From Arthrobacter sp. PM3 (GTDB lineage Bacteria > Actinomycetota > Actinomycetes > Actinomycetales > Micrococcaceae), in assembly GCF_003352915.1 (NCBI RefSeq), contig NZ_CP022314.1, positions 4,033,611 through 4,097,610 of the forward strand: 64,000 nucleotides of DNA, in the 5' to 3' direction. The translations under genes and the position numbers were made by a program. Shown piece after piece: positions 16,422 through 24,669 of the stretch; positions within the stretch are counted from its first letter, which is position 1; each line of letters begins with the position of its first letter. A model generated the notes under the pieces. The model worked only from the letters and a program-made list of their open reading frames with translations, did no database searches and was not told the origin of the DNA.

Positions 16422-17522
16422 TTAGAACGTGTGCCGGGGGATGGCGCGCTCGTACTGCGGCGGCCACGCCAGGTCATGGCCGAGCTCGAACGCGGCGCGC
16501 AGCCACCAGTGCGGGTCCCGGAGGGCGGCCCGGGCGATGAACACCCCGTCTGCCTGGCCGGTGGCCACCGCGTGCTCGGCCTGCCCGGACGAGGTCAGGA
16601 GCCCCACGGTGCCGGTTTTGACCCCGGCCTCGCGCCGGATACGGGCGGAGAACCCGGTCTGGTAGCCGGGGCCGAGCGGGATCTGCTGGTGGGCGACAGC
16701 GCCGCCGCTGGACACATCCACCAGGTCCACCCCGTGTTCCGCGGCGGTCCGGGCCATCCGGACCGAGAGTTCCGCGTCGATCCCGCCGGGTGCCCAGTCG
16801 GAGGCTGAGATGCGCAGCAGCAGCGGCATGGAGTCGGGGATGACGGCGCGGACGGCGTCCACGACGGCGAGCGTCAGCCTGTTCCTGCCTGCCTCGTCGC
16901 CGCCCCAGCGGTCCGTCCGGTCGTTGACGAGCGGGCTCTGGAACTGGTGCAGGAGGTAGCCGTGGGCGCCGTGGATTTCGATGGTGTCGAAGCCGGCGTC
17001 GACGGCCCGCACGGCGGCGGCGGCAAAGTCGGCGATGACGCCGTCGATTTCCGCTTCGGTCATGGCCGACGGCGGGGCGTAGCCGTCGAAGGCGCCGGTG
17101 CCCGGCCCGACGGTGTCCCAGCCGCCGTCGGATGCCGGCACGCTGCCCTTCCTGCCGGAGAACGGCCAGTAGGAGGATGCTTTCCTGCCGGCGTGCGCCA
17201 GCTGGGTGCCGATCTTGGTCTCCGCGGTGCCGTGCCGGTGCACGAAGGCGGTGATGCGTGCCCAGGCCGCGGCCTGGGCGTCGTTGTAGATGCCGGCGTC
17301 CCGCGGGCTGATCCGGCCAGCCGCGTTCACGGAGTTGGCCTCGGTGAGGATCAGGGCCGCTCCCCCGGTGGCGAACGAGCCCAGGTGCATGAGGTGCCAG
17401 TCGGTGGGCACCCCTTCGCCGGTCTCGGGCTCGCAGCTGTACTGGCACATCGGCGACACCCAGCCGCGGTGCTGCAGCCGCAGGGACCTCAGCTCCAGCG
17501 GCGCGAAGAGTGCGGACCCCAC
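16422..17522 (-). CDS. Old-yellow-enzyme family NADH:flavin oxidoreductase (YqjM-like)
   Basis: The 366-aa FMN-dependent ene-reductase family protein has the TIM-barrel motifs of the YqjM subgroup: SPMCQYSC with the Cys near FMN, QLAHAGRKAS, EIHGAHGYLLHQFQSPLVNDR with the substrate-binding His, and RISASDW. It probably reduces activated C=C bonds with NAD(P)H. The physiological substrate is unknown. The GTG at 17522 shares one base with the stop codon of the YbbN-like gene (TAGTG), so translation is coupled and the two genes form an operon. Confidence 0.93.
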   Translation of the reverse strand: MGSALFAPLELRSLRLQHRGWVSPMCQYSCEPETGEGVPTDWHLMHLGSFATGGAALILTEANSVNAAGRISPRDAGIYNDAQAAAWARITAFVHRHGTAETKIGTQLAHAGRKASSYWPFSGRKGSVPASDGGWDTVGPGTGAFDGYAPPSAMTEAEIDGVIADFAAAAVRAVDAGFDTIEIHGAHGYLLHQFQSPLVNDRTDRWGGDEAGRNRLTLAVVDAVRAVIPDSMPLLLRISASDWAPGGIDAELSVRMARTAAEHGVDLVDVSSGGAVAHQQIPLGPGYQTGFSARIRREAGVKTGTVGLLTSSGQAEHAVATGQADGVFIARAALRDPHWWLRAAFELGHDLAWPPQYERAIPRHTF

Positions 17523-18523
17523 TAGAAGAGCACCCGGGCCAGGCCCTGCCGGGCCTTGGCGACGCGCTCGTCGCCGGTGCCCACGACGTCGAAGAGTTCC
17601 AGCAGCCGGACACGGGCGGTTTCGCGTTCCGGGCCGAAGTTCCGGCCGATGAACGCCACGAGCCGGCCCAGGCCGTCCTCGACATGGCCGCCGGCGATGT
17701 CCAGGTCGGCGACACCGAACTGGGCGTCGAGGTTGTCGGGTTCGTCGGCTGCGAGCCGGCGGAGGGCGTCGGCGTCGGGTCCGGACACGGACTGCAGACG
17801 CATCATGAGCTCCACCTGCGCCAGCCCGGCCTTGGCGTCGGCATCGGTGGGCATCTCGGTCAGGGCCTGCCGGTACGCCGCGGCAGCGGCCTCGTAGTGC
17901 CCGGCCTCGATGGCGTCGAAGGCCGCCTGGTGCAGGGGCGGCAGGGGCGGGGCCTCGGGTTCCCCGCTGCCGGGCCCGCCGGCGCCGATCCGGCCGGTGA
18001 CGCCGTTGGCCGCGGCAACTTTGAGGAGTTCATCGAATAGGTCGCGGATCTGCTGCTCGTCGGCGCCGCCTTGGAAGAGGGGGACGGGCTGGCCTTTGAC
18101 GACGGCCACGGCGGTCGGCACGGCCTGGACCTGGAAGGCCTGGGCCAGTTGCGGGAAGACCTCGATGTCGGCGGCGCCGAGCACCATCCGTCCGTCGTAG
18201 TTCTCGACGATGCCCTCCAGGACGGTCACCAGCCGGCCCGACTCGGGCGAATACGAGGCCCACAGGGCGATCACCACGGGGACCTGGGCGGAGAGTTCCA
18301 CCAGTTCCTGGAAATTTCCCTCGGTCACGTCCACGCGCAGCGGACGGCGGGGGTGGTCGCCGCCGTCCCCGGATCCCGGGGCGCCGGCGGCGCGGGCATC
18401 AGCCGGGGCAGGTGCGGCGGCCGGCGCGGGCCGCTGTTTCAGGGCGGAAAGATCGACGGCGCCGCGCAGGTTCAGCGGGCTGGCGGCAACTGGCGGGACC
18501 GGGCGGGAAGCTGGCGTTGTCAT
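17522..18523 (-). CDS. YbbN/CnoX-like thioredoxin-fold and TPR protein
   Basis: The 333-aa protein has an N-terminal disordered Ala/Pro stretch, a thioredoxin fold at about 65-175 (VTEGNFQELVELS, VPVVIALWASYSPESG, AVPTAVAVVKGQPV) and TPR-like helical repeats in the last 130 residues. The redox CxxC of thioredoxin is replaced by SYSPES, so the domain lacks both cysteines. E. coli YbbN (CnoX) is a holdase co-chaperone that passes clients to GroEL or DnaK; a similar role is inferred here. The ATG at 18523 has TAGAGT 6 nt upstream. It is the first gene of an operon with the OYE gene. Confidence 0.88.
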   Translation of the reverse strand: MTTPASRPVPPVAASPLNLRGAVDLSALKQRPAPAAAPAPADARAAGAPGSGDGGDHPRRPLRVDVTEGNFQELVELSAQVPVVIALWASYSPESGRLVTVLEGIVENYDGRMVLGAADIEVFPQLAQAFQVQAVPTAVAVVKGQPVPLFQGGADEQQIRDLFDELLKVAAANGVTGRIGAGGPGSGEPEAPPLPPLHQAAFDAIEAGHYEAAAAAYRQALTEMPTDADAKAGLAQVELMMRLQSVSGPDADALRRLAADEPDNLDAQFGVADLDIAGGHVEDGLGRLVAFIGRNFGPERETARVRLLELFDVVGTGDERVAKARQGLARVLF

Positions 18524-18529
18524 AGCTCC

Positions 18530-18535
18530 ACTCTA
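18530..18535 (-). promoter_or_regulatory. -10 box TAGAGT for leaderless ybbN-like operon
   Basis: TAGAGT plus GGAGCT precedes the ATG at 18523. GGAG could also act as a very close Shine-Dalgarno, so leaderless status is likely but not certain. Confidence 0.5.
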
Positions 18536-18548
18536 GCCAGTCAGGCCG

Positions 18549-18583
18549 CGGCCGGCGCCACCCAAGAAGGGCGGCGCCGGCCG
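18549..18583 (-). terminator. GC-rich hairpin after the 644-aa orphan gene
   Basis: CGGCCGGCGCC (18549-18559) pairs with GGCGCCGGCCG (18573-18583), an 11-bp stem with a 13-nt loop. It lies downstream of the stop at 18599 and upstream of the ybbN-like promoter. There is no U tract. Confidence 0.55.
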
Positions 18584-18598
18584 GGCGCGAAGCGGCGG

Positions 18599-20533
18599 CT
18601 ACTTGAATGCCGCCCCGACCAGGCCGCGGGTGGCGGCCACGAGCTTCATCGGGTCCTTCGATCCCGCCGGCGGGACATAGACGGCCACCGACTCGGCGAA
18701 GTTCAGCACCATGCCCGTACTGGTCTCCTTGCCGCCGGCCAGGGCCGCGGCGTCGTCGCCGATCGTGAGCTTGTCGCCGTCGGCCTTGGGGGTGCCGTCG
18801 AAGGCGAAGTTCAGCCGGCCCAGGACCAGCGCACCGCCGTCGGCCGTGCGGAACACCACCGTGCTTTCGGGCGCCACCTTGTGGGTGAAGGCGAAGGTGC
18901 CGTTGACGCCGGAACTGACGACGTCGGCCTGGTACGCAAGCGTGTCCGCGATGTACGGGGACGACTGGCCCTCAACGAGCTTGTCTTTGAACGCGGAGTC
19001 GGACTTGGTCAGCCGGTCTCCCAGCCCTGCGAGCGCTTCCTCACCGCTGTAGAGCAGCCCGGACTTGTCCGACGGCGCCAGCGTTTCGGTGCCGGCCCGG
19101 CCGATCGCCGGGAACGTGGCGCCGGGCTGCAGCGGCGTGGTGCCGACGAGCTTGTAGTTCTCCCGCGGGGAAGCCTGCGTCAGGGTCAGCAGCTGCGGGA
19201 CGACGTTCCCGTCGCCCTGCGTGACGGCCATGACGGAGCGGGGCCAGCTGCGCTTGTTGGTCACCACGGTGGTCAGCAGCTTCGTGGAGCGGACCGGCAT
19301 GCGGGACTCATAGGAGCCGACCTGGGACCGGATCTTGTAGTTCTGCGTGCGCACTTCGAGCTCGGACTTCGCCACGCGGCCCTGCAGCTTGGCGGCGTCC
19401 TTGGCGGCATCGCCGGCGTCGACGGCACCGGCGACCTGTTCCAGGACGCGGCGGAACTGGGCATCCAGCAGCACCGGGGCATCGCCGGCCGGGTCTTGGG
19501 TGGCGTCGCCCGGAGCTGCGCTGGTGGAGGCCGGGGCACTTGGCGACGGCGCGGGAGTCTGGCTGGCCTGGGCCGCCACGGACGTGCCGGCGACGGCCGC
19601 CGCCGTCAGCACGGCCACCACAACACCGTTCCGGCGTGCGGTGCGGCCGTTACGGCTGGCGCGCCTGTTCTCGCTGGCGCCCCTGCCCTTCTCCGGAACG
19701 GTCGGCTGCTGCACCGTGGCCGGCGCAGCAGGTGCGGAGGCACCCCGGACGTCGGCATCCTGGCCTGCGGTTTTCTCGCCTGCGGTTTTCTCGCCTGCGG
19801 CGTCCTGGCCGCCGCGGCGCACCGCGGCCTTGGCCCGCGCACGGCGGACAAACGAGTCACCGTCGCCTCCGCCGGCCGGGGTGTCCGGCCGCTTGCCGGA
19901 CTTGGGCTTGAGGACCAGCAGCGGCCCGCCGGCGATAATCAGCAGGCCGCCGAGCACCATGAGCGGAATGGCCCACGGCGTGGAGGTGTCGTTGGGGAAG
20001 GTCATCGTGATGGAGCTCGGTGCGGGCTTGGTGCCGTCCGCGGCCAGGAGCAGGGACCAGTCCCCGTCGGCCGGGGCGTTCCAGGAGTAGTTCATTTCAC
20101 CGCTGGCGTTCTCAGTGCTGACCCAGAGGTCCGAACCGGCCGGCGACGGCGCGGTGGCCTCGCCGTCGGTATGTGTGACCTGCAGCGCCTTACCGTCGTC
20201 GGAGACGCCGGCAACAGTGTTGTGCGCCGTCTTGCCAACCCAGGCATCGACGTCGTCCGGACGCCCGGCGGCCAGCAGGAAACTGCCCTCCCCCTTGACG
20301 CTGATCGTCACGGTTCCGGGGTGGAGGGCCCTTAGCTTCTCGTCAAAGACGGTCAACGGCGCGGCCGTACCGGCCGGGGCCGTGGCTGTGATTGTCTCCG
20401 GAGGAGCCCAGAACGTCTTCTGGCCAATGCCGGCCAGCAGCGTCAGGAGGCCGAGCAGCACCAGGGCAACTGCAGTCTTGAAACGCAAAATACACCTATT
20501 CATCAGCGGACACGTAGCTTCAATAGTAACCAT
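18599..20533 (-). CDS. Large membrane-anchored protein of unknown function
   Basis: The frame encodes 644 aa. I do not recognise a characterised family. The layout is: hydrophobic segment at about 18-40, an extracytoplasmic beta-rich domain at about 55-165 (phrases such as NYSWNAPADGDWSLLLAADG), a second membrane segment at about 175-200, a basic cytoplasmic linker with the repeat KTAGEKTAGQ, a third membrane segment at about 300-320, a Pro/Ser/Ala-rich stalk, and a large exported C-terminal domain of about 300 residues. An alternative ATG at 20503 (MNRCILRFKT) gives a better N terminus. It diverges from the AI-2E transporter gene. Confidence 0.75.
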   Translation of the reverse strand: MVTIEATCPLMNRCILRFKTAVALVLLGLLTLLAGIGQKTFWAPPETITATAPAGTAAPLTVFDEKLRALHPGTVTISVKGEGSFLLAAGRPDDVDAWVGKTAHNTVAGVSDDGKALQVTHTDGEATAPSPAGSDLWVSTENASGEMNYSWNAPADGDWSLLLAADGTKPAPSSITMTFPNDTSTPWAIPLMVLGGLLIIAGGPLLVLKPKSGKRPDTPAGGGDGDSFVRRARAKAAVRRGGQDAAGEKTAGEKTAGQDADVRGASAPAAPATVQQPTVPEKGRGASENRRASRNGRTARRNGVVVAVLTAAAVAGTSVAAQASQTPAPSPSAPASTSAAPGDATQDPAGDAPVLLDAQFRRVLEQVAGAVDAGDAAKDAAKLQGRVAKSELEVRTQNYKIRSQVGSYESRMPVRSTKLLTTVVTNKRSWPRSVMAVTQGDGNVVPQLLTLTQASPRENYKLVGTTPLQPGATFPAIGRAGTETLAPSDKSGLLYSGEEALAGLGDRLTKSDSAFKDKLVEGQSSPYIADTLAYQADVVSSGVNGTFAFTHKVAPESTVVFRTADGGALVLGRLNFAFDGTPKADGDKLTIGDDAAALAGGKETSTGMVLNFAESVAVYVPPAGSKDPMKLVAATRGLVGAAFK

Positions 20534-20697
20534 TTTGTTACCCGCGAGTCAGATCCGCGCCCCTGCCCGGCCCCGACAGCGGGTCCCGCGCGGACGCCCC
20601 GCCCTTGAGCTGACAAGCCTGCTGATAGTGTTTGCGGTGATCATCACACCCGCGCCGCCAAGGCGGTGCGGTACGAGAATTAGGGGCATTCAACGCA

Positions 20698-21996
20698 GTG
20701 ACTGAACATACGGATTCGTCCCCCGCCGGACAGGAACACAGCCAGGAATCCGGAAGCCAGGAACGCGGCCCCCAGCAGCCGGCCACCACGCCCCGCGCCC
20801 ACCGGGCCGCGGCCCTGACCGCGCTCGCGCGCCGGCTGCGGCAGCCCATCCCGGGCGCGCAGCCTCGGCTCCGTTTTGAAATGCCGCCGGAGCACGAGGA
20901 CGATGTTGCCGCCGCGGAGGGCGGCCCCGACACCCGCTTCGGTGCTCCCGGCCCGCGGATGTCCTCCCAGCACCCCCTCTATGTCGGATTCATGGGCACG
21001 GTGGGCGTCGGCATCGCCCTGCTGGTCTACTGGATCGGTTCCAACACGACCCAGCTGATCCTGTGGATCGTGACCGCACTCTTCATTGCCCTCGGCCTGG
21101 AACCGGTGGTGCGCTGGCTCGAAGGCAAGAATGTCCCCCGGGCCGCCGGCATCTTCGTGTCCGTCGCCACCCTGACCGTGGGCGTGGCAAGCTTCTTCGC
21201 AACCCTGATCCCCACGATCGTCCAGCAGGTGACCCAGATCGTGCAGCAGGCGCCGCGCTGGATCCAGGAATTCATCGACTCCGACTTCTTCCGCACCGTC
21301 GACAGCCAGTTCGGCGTGCGGGACCGCATCACGCAGGAAGTCGAAAAATTCGTCAACAACCCCGAAGCCATGGGAGGCATCTTCGGCGGAGTCGTCGGCT
21401 TCGGCACCACCGTTGCCAACGGGCTCTTCGGGGCGCTGATCGTCCTGGTCCTCAGCCTCTACTTCCTCGCCGCCATGCCCTCGATGAAGAAATGGGGCTA
21501 CCGGCTGGCCCCGCGCTCCCGCCGCGCCCGGGTCGCGGCCCTCTCGGAGGAAATCACCGGCTCGGTGGGCAACTACGTGATCGGCCAGGCCGTCGTCGCC
21601 CTGGTAAACGCCACCTTTGCATTCATCGTGATGACGATCGCCGGGGTTCCGTTTGCCGTGCTGCTGGCATTCGTCGTGGCGCTGCTGGCCTTCATCCCGC
21701 TGGTCGGCGGCGTGATTGCCGGACTGATCGTGACCCTGATTGCCCTGACCGCCGGATGGCAGACCGCACTGGCCTACGCCGTCTGCTACTTCGCCTACCT
21801 GCAGTTCGAGGCCTACTTCATCTCCCCGCGCATCATGCAGAAAGCCGTCGCCGTGCCCGGCGCCGTGGCCGTCATTTCGGTGATCGCCGGCGGCAGCCTG
21901 CTCGGCGTACTCGGCGCCCTGATCGCGATCCCCACCGCCGCGGCGATCATGCTGCTGGTGAAGGAAATCTTCATCGCCCGCCAGGACAAGCACTAG
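20698..21996 (+). CDS. AI-2E family transporter (permease)
   Basis: The 432-aa membrane protein belongs to the AI-2E/PerM family, with about eight transmembrane segments and the typical GGIFGGVVGFGTTVANGLFGALIV and AVPGAVAVISVIAGGSLLGVLGALIAIPTAA regions, quoted here only in part as AVPGAVAVISVIAGG. The N-terminal 90 residues are hydrophilic. Some members export quorum signal AI-2 and others are Na+/H+ antiporters, so the substrate is open. It uses a GTG start with no clear Shine-Dalgarno sequence, and its stop is 13 bp from the convergent hydrolase stop. Confidence 0.9.
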   Translation: MTEHTDSSPAGQEHSQESGSQERGPQQPATTPRAHRAAALTALARRLRQPIPGAQPRLRFEMPPEHEDDVAAAEGGPDTRFGAPGPRMSSQHPLYVGFMGTVGVGIALLVYWIGSNTTQLILWIVTALFIALGLEPVVRWLEGKNVPRAAGIFVSVATLTVGVASFFATLIPTIVQQVTQIVQQAPRWIQEFIDSDFFRTVDSQFGVRDRITQEVEKFVNNPEAMGGIFGGVVGFGTTVANGLFGALIVLVLSLYFLAAMPSMKKWGYRLAPRSRRARVAALSEEITGSVGNYVIGQAVVALVNATFAFIVMTIAGVPFAVLLAFVVALLAFIPLVGGVIAGLIVTLIALTAGWQTALAYAVCYFAYLQFEAYFISPRIMQKAVAVPGAVAVISVIAGGSLLGVLGALIAIPTAAAIMLLVKEIFIARQDKH

Positions 21997-22009
21997 CAAG
22001 CATGAGGCT

Positions 22010-22816
22010 TTAGGTGTGGGCGGTGGCGACCGGCCCGTCCCATTCCTGCGGCAGCACGGTGCCGACGCCGGGCAGGGCGCCGGGCAGGACCTCCTCGACG
22101 ATCTCGTTGAGCACCCGTCCGGCGTACTTCTCCCCCACCCAGAGGTGCTTGGCGCCGTCGACACCGATAACCTGCGCCTGCGGAACGGCCGCGAACCGCT
22201 CGGCCGCGGCGTCCGGCTGCAGGTAGTCATCATGCTCCGGGACCAGCACCTTCAGCGGCTTGCCGGCGCCGGCCCACTCAGCCAGGTGCTTGTCCGTGGC
22301 CCGGTGCAGCGGGGGTGAGAGCAGCACGGCCCCCTCGATCTCGGAGGCCACCGGTTCCGTGGCCCCGTACATGAGCGCCAGTTCGGTGCCGAAGGACCAG
22401 CCCACCAGCCAGCGGTTGGGCAGGCCGCGGTCCACGGCGAACTGCACGGCGGCCTCGACGTCGAGACGCTCGCCGATGCCTTCCTCGAACGCTCCCCCGC
22501 TGGTGCCCCGCGGCGAGGTCGTGCCCCGGGTGTTGAAGCGCAGCACGGCGATTCCCGCCAGCGCCGGCAGCCGGTAGGAGGCTTTGCGGTAAACGTGCGA
22601 GTCCATGAAGCCGCCGTGCGTCGGCAGCGGGTGCAGTGTGATGAGTGTTGCCCTGATTTCGCCGGATTCCGGCACGGCGAGTTCGCCTACCAGCCGGTGC
22701 CCGTCCGAGGTGCGGAGTTCGACGTTCTCCCGGCGGGCCGGCAGGACGGTGGAGGCTCGGATGGCGGTCGGTGCGGACGGCTGTGTGAAGACGTACGACG
22801 CGGGATCAAAAGTCAT
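22010..22816 (-). CDS. Alpha/beta hydrolase
   Basis: This 268-aa serine hydrolase of the alpha/beta fold has an oxyanion segment TLHPLPTHGGFMDSHV, a strand motif VLRFNTRGTTSPRGTS, nucleophile elbow VGWSFGTELAL (Gly-x-Ser-x-Gly), acid VLVPEHDDYLQPD and catalytic His in VDGAKHLWVGE. It resembles the YqiA/CocE-unrelated small dienelactone-hydrolase-like proteins, and the substrate is unknown. The ATG at 22816 has TAAGGT 7 nt upstream. Longer frames to 23038 are not used because that region encodes the next gene. Confidence 0.88.
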   Translation of the reverse strand: MTFDPASYVFTQPSAPTAIRASTVLPARRENVELRTSDGHRLVGELAVPESGEIRATLITLHPLPTHGGFMDSHVYRKASYRLPALAGIAVLRFNTRGTTSPRGTSGGAFEEGIGERLDVEAAVQFAVDRGLPNRWLVGWSFGTELALMYGATEPVASEIEGAVLLSPPLHRATDKHLAEWAGAGKPLKVLVPEHDDYLQPDAAAERFAAVPQAQVIGVDGAKHLWVGEKYAGRVLNEIVEEVLPGALPGVGTVLPQEWDGPVATAHT

Positions 22817-22823
22817 GCTGTCC

Positions 22824-22829
22824 ACCTTA
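22824..22829 (-). promoter_or_regulatory. -10 box TAAGGT for leaderless hydrolase mRNA
   Basis: TAAGGT plus a 7-nt gap precedes the ATG at 22816. It lies between this gene and the stop at 22840, so the hydrolase has its own promoter. Confidence 0.5.
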
Positions 22830-22839
22830 GCGAAGCCGG

Positions 22840-23187
22840 TCAGCGGTACCGGTACGTCCGCGAGGTCCAGCAGTTGGTGTGCCAGTGCCGGCGTTCGGCG
22901 AGGCCGGCCGCCGCCCCGTAGATGTGGTCCTCGGCCCAGACCACCAGGTGGGCGATCCCGGGCAGCACGGCGGTGGAGCAGCCCGGGCAGATGTACGTCT
23001 TTTCGGCCCGGCTCGCGGTCATGGACCGGACCATCCACTCCCCGTCCGGCGCGCTCTCCCGGCGGGCAAAACCGGACCGGGCGCGTTCCAAGTCCAGTTC
23101 AGGGGGCGGGCCGTGCTTGCCTCCGGCTCTGGCTCCGGATCCTGCCTTTCCGGAAGGCGCGCGGCGGGGTCGGTTGGAGCGGGGCAT
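22840..23187 (-). CDS. Small zinc-ribbon-like protein (annotated elsewhere as ATP/GTP-binding)
   Basis: The 115-aa protein has a basic, low-complexity N-terminal 50 residues and a compact C-terminal part with [21 protein letters not shown] and HWHTNCW. The CxxC pair plus later His and Cys suggest one bound zinc. Homologues beside nucS in actinobacteria carry the name ATP/GTP-binding protein without evidence; no P-loop is present. The ATG at 23187 has CAGAAT 6 nt upstream, a weak leaderless-type promoter. It diverges from nucS with 60 bp between starts, hinting at joint control. Confidence 0.8.
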   Translation of the reverse strand: MPRSNRPRRAPSGKAGSGARAGGKHGPPPELDLERARSGFARRESAPDGEWMVRSMTASRAEKTYICPGCSTAVLPGIAHLVVWAEDHIYGAAAGLAERRHWHTNCWTSRTYRYR

Positions 23188-23234
23188 GCTTCCATTCTGC
23201 CCCAGCCCGGGCACCCGGCATTGCCTCCAGCCGG

Positions 23235-23240
23235 TAAAGT
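23235..23240 (+). promoter_or_regulatory. -10 box TAAAGT for leaderless nucS mRNA
   Basis: TAAAGT plus a 7-nt gap precedes the GTG at 23248. Confidence 0.5.
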
Positions 23241-23247
23241 GGTCCGG

Positions 23248-23943
23248 GTGCGTTTAGTCATAGCCCGCTGCTCCGTCGATTATGTCGGCCGCCTCAAAGC
23301 CCACCTGCCACTGGCCACCCGGCTCCTGCTGGTCAAGGCCGACGGCTCAGTCCTGGTCCATTCCGACGGCGGATCCTACAAACCGCTGAACTGGATGAGT
23401 CCGCCCGCCTCGCTGCGGGTTTCCACCCCGGAGGAGGTCGACGTCGAGGTTGGCGTCATCGAGCAGTGGACGGTCCAGTCGGCCAAGACCGATGACCGGC
23501 TCATCATCAATATCCATGAGCAGCTGCACGACACCTCCCACGAACTCGGCCAGGACCCCGGGCTGATCAAGGACGGCGTCGAGGCCGACCTCCAGCGCCT
23601 GCTGGCCGCCCAGATTGACCTGCTCGGTGCCGGATTCTCGCTGATCCGCCGTGAATACTTCACGGCGATCGGCCCCGTGGACATCCTCGCCCGGGACGCG
23701 GACGGCGCCACCGTGGCCATCGAGCTGAAGCGGCGCGGCGATATCGACGGCGTCGAGCAGCTCACGCGGTACCTGGAGCTGCTCAACCGGGACCCGCTCC
23801 TGGCTCCGGTCCGGGGCATCTTCGCGGCCCAGCAGATCAAGCCGCAGGCCCGGGTACTCGCCAAGGACCGCGGAATTGACTGTGTGACCCTTGACTACGA
23901 CGCCATGCGCGGTGTGGACGACAGCGAATCCCGGCTCTTCTGA
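23248..23943 (+). CDS. nucS: Mismatch-specific endonuclease NucS/EndoMS
   Basis: The 231-aa nuclease makes double-strand cuts at mismatches (G-T, T-T, G-G) and replaces MutS/MutL mismatch repair in actinobacteria and many archaea. An N-terminal beta domain with DNA-binding loops is followed by a RecB-like nuclease domain with GPVDILARD (Asp145) and AIELKRRG (Glu159, Lys161). The protein ends DDSESRLF, fitting the C-terminal Leu-Phe motif that docks on the DNA clamp. The GTG at 23248 begins [12 protein letters not shown], the usual N terminus. The stop codon lies inside a short tandem repeat. Confidence 0.96.
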   Translation: MRLVIARCSVDYVGRLKAHLPLATRLLLVKADGSVLVHSDGGSYKPLNWMSPPASLRVSTPEEVDVEVGVIEQWTVQSAKTDDRLIINIHEQLHDTSHELGQDPGLIKDGVEADLQRLLAAQIDLLGAGFSLIRREYFTAIGPVDILARDADGATVAIELKRRGDIDGVEQLTRYLELLNRDPLLAPVRGIFAAQQIKPQARVLAKDRGIDCVTLDYDAMRGVDDSESRLF

Positions 23944-23977
23944 AGCTCTTCTGAAGCTCCTCTGATGCTCTTTCAAG
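23934..23977 (+). repeat. 11-bp tandem repeat across the nucS stop codon
   Basis: GCTCTTCTGAA occurs twice exactly (23934, 23945), then two degenerate units follow (GCTCCTCTGAT, GCTCTTTCAAG). The first unit encodes the last residues Leu-Phe and the TGA stop. Confidence 0.75.
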
Positions 23978-24285
23978 TACGCGTCCGGGGACACGCCATT
24001 GCCTGCGCCTATGGCCCTTCACCTGCGGCGATTCGTGTTAAGCGGTTCTTTGCACAAAATTTATACAATTCCCCCGTGCGCCCGTTGACCTGACGCAAGT
24101 GTCATGAAATTCTTATACGAGTCTTTGTGTAGGTGTTTTTCATGCTCGCAAGACATGTTGCGAGCGTGAAGCTCCTGCCGCCACGATCCGGGATCCGGAT
24201 CTGTTGCCAAGGTTCTTCTCGCAGAGTGACCAAGTCCGGTGTGAAGTGCGCCGGCCTTAACCAAGATCCACAATGAGGAGAAAAA
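23978..24285 (+). promoter_or_regulatory. cspA promoter region and long structured 5' leader
   Basis: This stretch has no gene. A plausible promoter is TTAAGC (24038), an 18-nt spacer, then TATACA (24062); TTGACC at 24085 with TATACG at 24114 is too widely spaced. Downstream are two hairpins: GCTCGCAA/TTGCGAGC (24144-24151, 24158-24165, loop GACATG) and GATCCG/CGGATC (24185-24190, 24196-24201). AGGAG stands 5 nt before the cspA ATG. A leader of about 200 nt matches the thermosensing leaders of other cold-shock genes. Which promoter is used is unknown. Confidence 0.5.
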
Positions 24286-24489
24286 ATGGCACAGGGAACC
24301 GTGAAGTGGTTCAACGCTGAAAAGGGCTTCGGCTTCATCACCCCGGATGACTCCGAGGGCGATGTCTTCGTTCACTACTCCGAGATCCAGACCGGCGGCT
24401 TCAAGACCCTCGACGAGAACCAGCGCGTTCAGTTCGAGATCGGTCAGGGCGCCAAGGGTCCCCAGGCTACCGGCGTTACGGTCGTCTAG
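24286..24489 (+). CDS. cspA: Cold-shock protein, CspA family
   Basis: The 67-aa single OB-fold protein binds single-stranded RNA and DNA and melts mRNA structure at low temperature. RNP1 KGFGFI and RNP2 VFVHYS are intact, and the start [14 protein letters not shown] is canonical. A strong ribosome site (AGGAG, 5-nt spacing) and a Rho-independent terminator frame the gene, so it is monocistronic and probably highly expressed. Confidence 0.97.
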   Translation: MAQGTVKWFNAEKGFGFITPDDSEGDVFVHYSEIQTGGFKTLDENQRVQFEIGQGAKGPQATGVTVV

Positions 24490-24528
24490 TTTTCCGCAGG
24501 GAACTGCCCGGCGCATTCCCCGCAATAA

Positions 24529-24563
24529 ATGGTCCCCGGCATTTGTGCCGGGGATCATTTTTT
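24529..24563 (+). terminator. Rho-independent terminator of cspA
   Basis: Stem ATGGTCCCCGGCA (24529-24541) pairs with TGCCGGGGATCAT (24546-24558), with loop TTTG and one G-T wobble, followed by a T run to 24563. Confidence 0.9.
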
Positions 24564-24669
24564 ATTGCCGGAGCACGGTTTTGGTAGGCGCCCTATTCCG
24601 ACGGCAATTGCCGCCGGGTTTCAATGCGACCCGGCGTAGATGTGTTTTCCGCGGCCCCGTATGCCCGCG

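Noticed and set aside
18071..20335. 754-codon plus-strand open frame
   Set aside because: It is antisense to the YbbN-like and orphan membrane genes and has the composition of a GC-rich shadow.
24085..24119. TTGACC plus TATACG as the cspA promoter
   Set aside because: The spacer is 22-24 bp, too long for a normal promoter; an upstream TTAAGC/TATACA pair is somewhat better but also weak.
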